From Actinomycetota bacterium (lineage in GTDB: Bacteria; Actinomycetota; Actinomycetes; Propionibacteriales; Propionibacteriaceae): a stretch of DNA of 7,965 nt. The translations under genes and the position numbers were made by a program. The stretch spans positions 1-7,965 of the forward strand of contig JACRAA010000477.1 in assembly GCA_016213595.1 (NCBI GenBank). The letters are read 5' to 3'. The notes under the pieces were generated by a model that was given only the letters and a program-made list of their open reading frames with translations, was not told the origin of the DNA and made no database searches. Positions 4,976-7,965 of this stretch are shown here, one piece after another (within the stretch, counting starts at the first letter, position 1; every line of letters begins with the position of its first letter).

Positions 4976-7746
4976 GCGACACCGAGTGGCTGGAGGCCCT
5001 GACCCCCTACGGAGCCGACCCACCCCGAGCCCGCGTCGCGTCCGACGCCGCGGTCCTGGACCTGGGAGGCGCGTGGACCTTCACGTACAGCCCTGGCCGC
5101 GGTGTCGAGCCCGAGCCGCCCACGGTCATCGACGTGCCCGGCTGCTGGCAGCTCCAGGGCCACGGCTCGCCCGTGTACCTCAGCGCCCAGCTCCCGTTCG
5201 CCATGGACCCCCCGCACGTCCCCGACGACTCGGCGATCGGCACGTACCGCCGCGAGGTGGAGGTGCCCGAGGGTTTCGGGCGTGCCGTCCTGCGGTGCGA
5301 CGGGATCGACGCAACGGGGGAGATCCGCGTCGACGGGGAGCTGGTCGGGTGGACCAAGGGCTCCCGGCTCACGCACGAGTTCGGCCTCTCGCTGTCACCC
5401 GGCCGGCACGTGGTCGAGATCCGCGTGGCGCAGTACTCGGCGACGAGCTACGTCGAGGACCAGGACATGTTCTGGCTGTCCGGCATCTTCCGGGACATCG
5501 CTGTCGTCGCCCGCCCCGAGGGCGGTGTTGACGACGTGGAGGTGGTCGCCGACTACGACCCGGTGACCGGCGTCGGCGTCCTGCAGCTGGATGTCTCCAG
5601 CACCCGGACGGTCCGTGCGGCGCTGGACGGGGTACCGGTGGCGACCGGCCGTACGGAGCTGGGACCTGTCGAGCCGTGGACCGCGGAGACGCCGCGGCTG
5701 TACGAGCTCGTGGTGAGCACCGAGGCGGAGACGGTGACGATGCGCGTCGGGTTCCGCCGCGTGGAGATCAGCGACGGGCTGCTGCGCGTCAACGGCCGCC
5801 CGATCCGCTTCCGCGGCGTGAACCGCCACGACACCGACCCCGACCACGGCCGCACGGTGACCGACGAGCAGATCCGCGACGACCTGCTCGCGATGAAGCG
5901 CGCCAACATCAATGCCGTCCGTACGTCCCACTACCCTCCGCGCCCCGTCCTGCTCGACCTCGCGGACGAGCTCGGGCTGTACGTGGTGGAGGAGAACGAC
6001 ATCGAGACCCACGCGTTCACCCTCGACGGGTGGCGCAGGAACCCCTCCGACGACCCGGCGTGGCGTGAGGCGTACCTCGACAGGACGGCCCGGATGGTGC
6101 GCAGGGACGGGAACCATGCCTGCGTCGTGATGTGGTCGCTGGGCAACGAGGCAGGGCCGGGCCAGAACTTCGCCGCCGTGCGCGACTGGCTCCGGGAGAA
6201 CGACGCCACTCGCCCCATCCACTACGAGCGCGACCCCACGTACTCCTGCTCGGACGTCTTCTCGGTCATGTACCCGGAGCTGGACCGTCTGGAGCGCATG
6301 GCGAAGGGCGACGAGGAGCCGTCCGACAAGCCGATCATCCTGTGCGAGTACGCGCATGCCATGGGTGCCGGACCGGGAGGCTTCGACGAGTTCGAGGCAC
6401 TGTTCGACACGTACCCCCGCCTTCAGGGCGGCTTCGTCTGGGAGTGGCAGGACCACACGCTCCGGCTGCCGGACGGCCGGCTCGGGTACGGCGGCGACTT
6501 CGGCGAGCCGCTGCACGACGGCGCCTTCGCCGCCGACGGCCTGCGGTTCGGTGACGGAACGGCCAAGCCCGGGCTGTACGACTACGCCCACGTCGTCGCG
6601 GCGGTCCGGCTGGAGGTCGCCGACACCTGGGACAGCGTCATCGTGACGAACCGGCACGACCACGTCGGCCTCGAGTCCGTACAGCTCACCTGGAGGGCGG
6701 ACGACGCGGGCGGCATCGTGGCGTCGGGTGAGCTGGAGCTCCCCCTGCTGGCTCCAGGCGAGAGCGCGTCGGTTGAGGTCCCCGCGGCACTGTTTCGCTG
6801 TGACCGGGCGGTGCTCACGGTGTCCGCCGTGTCCGCCGAGGACACGGCCTGGGCGCCGGCGGGCCACGAGATCGGCTGGGGCCAGGCAGCGAGCGGGCTT
6901 GACCACGGCCGGGTGCCGGACAGGCGAGCGCGCTTCGAGGACGTCTCCTTCAACGACCTCGGTGATCTGATGGCGATCGGCGGCTACGGAGTCGCGGGCC
7001 CCCGGCTTGGCCTGTGGCGAGGCCCGACGGACAACGACTGGGGTCTCAACATGCGCCGCCTCGGACAGCTCAGCGACGAGGAGCAGTGGAGGTCCTCGAA
7101 CCTGGCGCACCTGTCCCAGCGCACGGGCGAGGTGGTCAGGACGTCGGAGTGCGTGAGCGTGGAGACGTGGACGGCTCCCTACTCGCGGTCCTTCGGCGTG
7201 CGCTCGCGCCTGGCATGGACGCCGGTGGCGGGCGGGGCGAGCCTCCGGGCGACCCTCGAACCGTACGGCGACTGGTCCACCACCTGGGCCCGCTGCGGAC
7301 TCGACTGGGTCCTGCCTGACCTGGGAGGGGACGCTGTCGTGTCCTGGACCGGACGAGGCCCGGGACGCGCCGGCGCCGACGTCGGGCAGGCGGCGCGCTG
7401 GGGATGGTTCGCCTCGACGGTCGACGCGTGGCAGGTGGACCATGCACGCCCACAGGACGACGGCCTGCGCGGGGGAGTGACCGAGGTGTCCCTAGCGCTC
7501 GCCGACGGACGTCGGCTCACCGTCACGAGCGAGCAGCCGTTGTGGGTCTCGCTCCGCCCGTGGAGCGACGCGCAGGTGGCCGCGGCCGGTCACCCTGACG
7601 AGCTGCCGAGCTCGTCCAGCCTCGTGCTGAGCCTGAACGCCGCTGTGAACGGCTACGGAACGGGTGCCTGCGGGCCGGGGGTGCAGCCCCGCTACGCCCT
7701 CACCCCGCGCCCTGTGGAGCTGTCCCTGTCGGTCACGATCCTGTAA
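4972..7746 (+). CDS. GH2 LacZ-type exo-glycosidase (beta-galactosidase family)
   Basis: A 924-residue five-domain GH2 protein, about 100 residues shorter than E. coli LacZ (1023). It has no signal peptide, so it is presumed cytoplasmic. The jelly-roll domain (about 25-180) has IDVPGCWQLQGHG and YVEDQDMFWLSGIFRD (Asp165, like LacZ Asp201). A short Ig-like domain follows, then a TIM barrel (about 265-545) with RGVNRHDTDP (His286), SHYPPRP (His320) and NDIETHAF (Glu345, His347). The barrel also carries the acid/base SLGNEAG (Glu393) and the nucleophile LCEYAHAMG (Glu459). A second Ig-like domain precedes the small-chain beta-sandwich with LWRGPTDNDWG (from about 681). Retaining hydrolysis of a terminal beta-glycoside is expected. 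LacZ Asn102, which lines the substrate site, is Ser71 here, and the usual AMGN motif reads AMGA (Ala466), so beta-galactose may not be the natural substrate. Its start overlaps the kinase stop as ATGA, with GGGAG 5 nt upstream. Confidence 0.88.
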   Translation: MSDTEWLEALTPYGADPPRARVASDAAVLDLGGAWTFTYSPGRGVEPEPPTVIDVPGCWQLQGHGSPVYLSAQLPFAMDPPHVPDDSAIGTYRREVEVPEGFGRAVLRCDGIDATGEIRVDGELVGWTKGSRLTHEFGLSLSPGRHVVEIRVAQYSATSYVEDQDMFWLSGIFRDIAVVARPEGGVDDVEVVADYDPVTGVGVLQLDVSSTRTVRAALDGVPVATGRTELGPVEPWTAETPRLYELVVSTEAETVTMRVGFRRVEISDGLLRVNGRPIRFRGVNRHDTDPDHGRTVTDEQIRDDLLAMKRANINAVRTSHYPPRPVLLDLADELGLYVVEENDIETHAFTLDGWRRNPSDDPAWREAYLDRTARMVRRDGNHACVVMWSLGNEAGPGQNFAAVRDWLRENDATRPIHYERDPTYSCSDVFSVMYPELDRLERMAKGDEEPSDKPIILCEYAHAMGAGPGGFDEFEALFDTYPRLQGGFVWEWQDHTLRLPDGRLGYGGDFGEPLHDGAFAADGLRFGDGTAKPGLYDYAHVVAAVRLEVADTWDSVIVTNRHDHVGLESVQLTWRADDAGGIVASGELELPLLAPGESASVEVPAALFRCDRAVLTVSAVSAEDTAWAPAGHEIGWGQAASGLDHGRVPDRRARFEDVSFNDLGDLMAIGGYGVAGPRLGLWRGPTDNDWGLNMRRLGQLSDEEQWRSSNLAHLSQRTGEVVRTSECVSVETWTAPYSRSFGVRSRLAWTPVAGGASLRATLEPYGDWSTTWARCGLDWVLPDLGGDAVVSWTGRGPGRAGADVGQAARWGWFASTVDAWQVDHARPQDDGLRGGVTEVSLALADGRRLTVTSEQPLWVSLRPWSDAQVAAAGHPDELPSSSSLVLSLNAAVNGYGTGACGPGVQPRYALTPRPVELSLSVTIL

Positions 7747-7748
7747 CA

Positions 7749-7776
7749 GTGCATAGAGATGCATCACCGACTATTG
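7749..7776 (+). promoter_or_regulatory. Candidate operator, downstream copy of the repeated 28-nt element
   Basis: GTGCATAGA (7749-7757), ten bases, CGACTA (7768-7773), then TG one base later, with the same spacing as at 407-434. In this copy the inner bases also give a perfect short dyad, TGCAT-AGAG-ATGCA (7750-7763). The element abuts and slightly overlaps the -35 hexamer of the lipoprotein promoter, a good position for a repressor or a class-II-type activator. Confidence 0.5.
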
Positions 7777-7801
7777 ACGCGCAGCATCGGTTTCCCATAA
7801 C
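7774..7801 (+). promoter_or_regulatory. Sigma70-type promoter for the lipoprotein gene
   Basis: TTGACG (7774-7779, five of six matches to TTGACA), a 16-nt spacer, then CATAAC (7796-7801, four of six matches to TATAAT). The stretch is clearly more AT-rich than the surrounding genes. Transcription would begin near 7808, giving a leader of roughly 43 nt. It implies that the lipoprotein gene, and probably the transporter genes after it, has its own start even if the operon reads through. Confidence 0.65.
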
Positions 7802-7813
7802 GTTTCAATGGAC

Positions 7814-7829
7814 GGCCCTGGTCAGGGCC
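7814..7829 (+). other. 5'-leader hairpin before the lipoprotein gene
   Basis: GGCCCT (7814-7819), loop GGTC, then AGGGCC (7824-7829): a perfect six-pair GC-rich stem, or seven pairs with a two-base loop. It lies between the predicted transcription start and the ribosome binding site. No T run follows, so it does not look like an intrinsic terminator. It may protect the 5' end or affect translation. Confidence 0.55.
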
Positions 7830-7835
7830 ACAGTC

Positions 7836-7843
7836 AAGGAGGA
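7836..7843 (+). promoter_or_regulatory. Strong ribosome binding site of the lipoprotein gene
   Basis: AAGGAGGA is a near-perfect complement to the 3' end of 16S rRNA, 7 nt before ATG 7851. It is the strongest site in the window, consistent with a highly made binding protein. Confidence 0.8.
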
Positions 7844-7850
7844 CTTTTCA

Positions 7851-7965
7851 ATGCGCACTTTTCGACGTCCGGCCATCGTGGCCTCGAGCACGCTGGTCGC
7901 ATGCTCGTTGGTCCTCGGCGCCTGCAGCAGCTCGACGGCTACGAGCGGCACCGGTGCCGCGCCCG
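7851..7965 (+). CDS. Secreted lipoprotein, N-terminal part; probable ABC-importer substrate-binding protein
   Basis: Only the first 38 codons are present; the gene runs off the window. They encode a lipoprotein signal peptide. It has a basic start (MRTFRR), a hydrophobic core (AIVASSTLVACSLVLG) and a lipobox-like LGAC whose Cys25 would be the lipidated residue. A Ser/Thr/Gly/Ala-rich linker (SSSTATSGTG) follows, typical of Gram-positive surface lipoproteins. The mature domain is not visible, so the function is inferred from position. Directly after a sugar-catabolic operon, with its own strong promoter and ribosome binding site, it is most likely the solute-binding component of a carbohydrate ABC transporter. 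It would feed substrate to the cytoplasmic GH127 and GH2 enzymes. The shared element upstream suggests common regulation with them. An unrelated lipoprotein cannot be ruled out. Confidence 0.65.
   Translation, partial: MRTFRRPAIVASSTLVACSLVLGACSSSTATSGTGAAP

Noticed and set aside
5395..7443. Long minus-strand open frame of 682 codons opposite the GH2 gene
   Set aside because: It has biased composition, no family motif and no plausible ribosome binding site. The opposite strand encodes a complete GH2 enzyme with all catalytic motifs.
7814..7829. Intrinsic terminator after the GH2 gene
   Set aside because: The stem is good, but no T tract follows. It lies downstream of a promoter and just before a strong ribosome binding site, so it is treated as a leader hairpin.

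Overview
The window is very GC-rich and dense in genes, all on the + strand. Codon use strongly favours G or C at third positions, and the Shine-Dalgarno sequences are GGAGG-type. The protein types (an actinobacterial-style KDG kinase, an actinobacterial GH2 C-terminus and a Gram-positive-style lipoprotein signal) suggest a high-GC actinomycete (Actinomycetota). I cannot name a genus from the sequence.

Layout. (1) 2-343: the 3' end of a PfkB-type 2-keto-3-deoxygluconate kinase (kdgK). (2) 344-456: a short gap with a candidate operator-like element and a ribosome binding site. (3) 457-7746: four tightly packed genes that look like one operon. They encode a GH127/DUF1680 glycosidase, a form-IV RuBisCO-like protein (RLP), a DUF1537 sugar-acid kinase, and a LacZ-type GH2 glycosidase. 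The junctions are a 5-11 nt gap followed by two 4-nt ATGA overlaps. (4) 7747-7850: a regulatory gap with a second copy of the operator-like element, a sigma70-type promoter, a 5'-leader hairpin and a strong ribosome binding site. (5) 7851 to the edge: the start of a secreted lipoprotein, probably the substrate-binding protein of an ABC importer.

How they may work together. The established D-apionate pathways pair a DUF1537 kinase (OiaK, 3-oxo-isoapionate kinase) with an RLP (OiaX, transcarboxylase/hydrolase, or OiaC, decarboxylase). The adjacent, translationally coupled RLP and DUF1537 genes fit that pair. Neither glycosidase has a visible signal peptide, so both probably act in the cytoplasm on an imported oligosaccharide or glycoside. 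The lipoprotein would capture that substrate outside the cell. The KDG kinase upstream would handle uronate-derived KDG. My inference is a locus for using an apiose-containing plant glycan or glycoside, possibly also containing galacturonate, galactose or arabinose. The GH127 enzyme is a candidate for removing a pentofuranosyl cap (beta-L-arabinofuranose or, speculatively, beta-D-apiofuranose).

The main points for a second look are the RLP/DUF1537/GH127/GH2 combination, substitutions at known substrate or catalytic positions in both glycosidases, the repeated 28-nt element on both sides of the operon, and an in-frame 12-nt repeat forming the C-terminal tail of the kinase.
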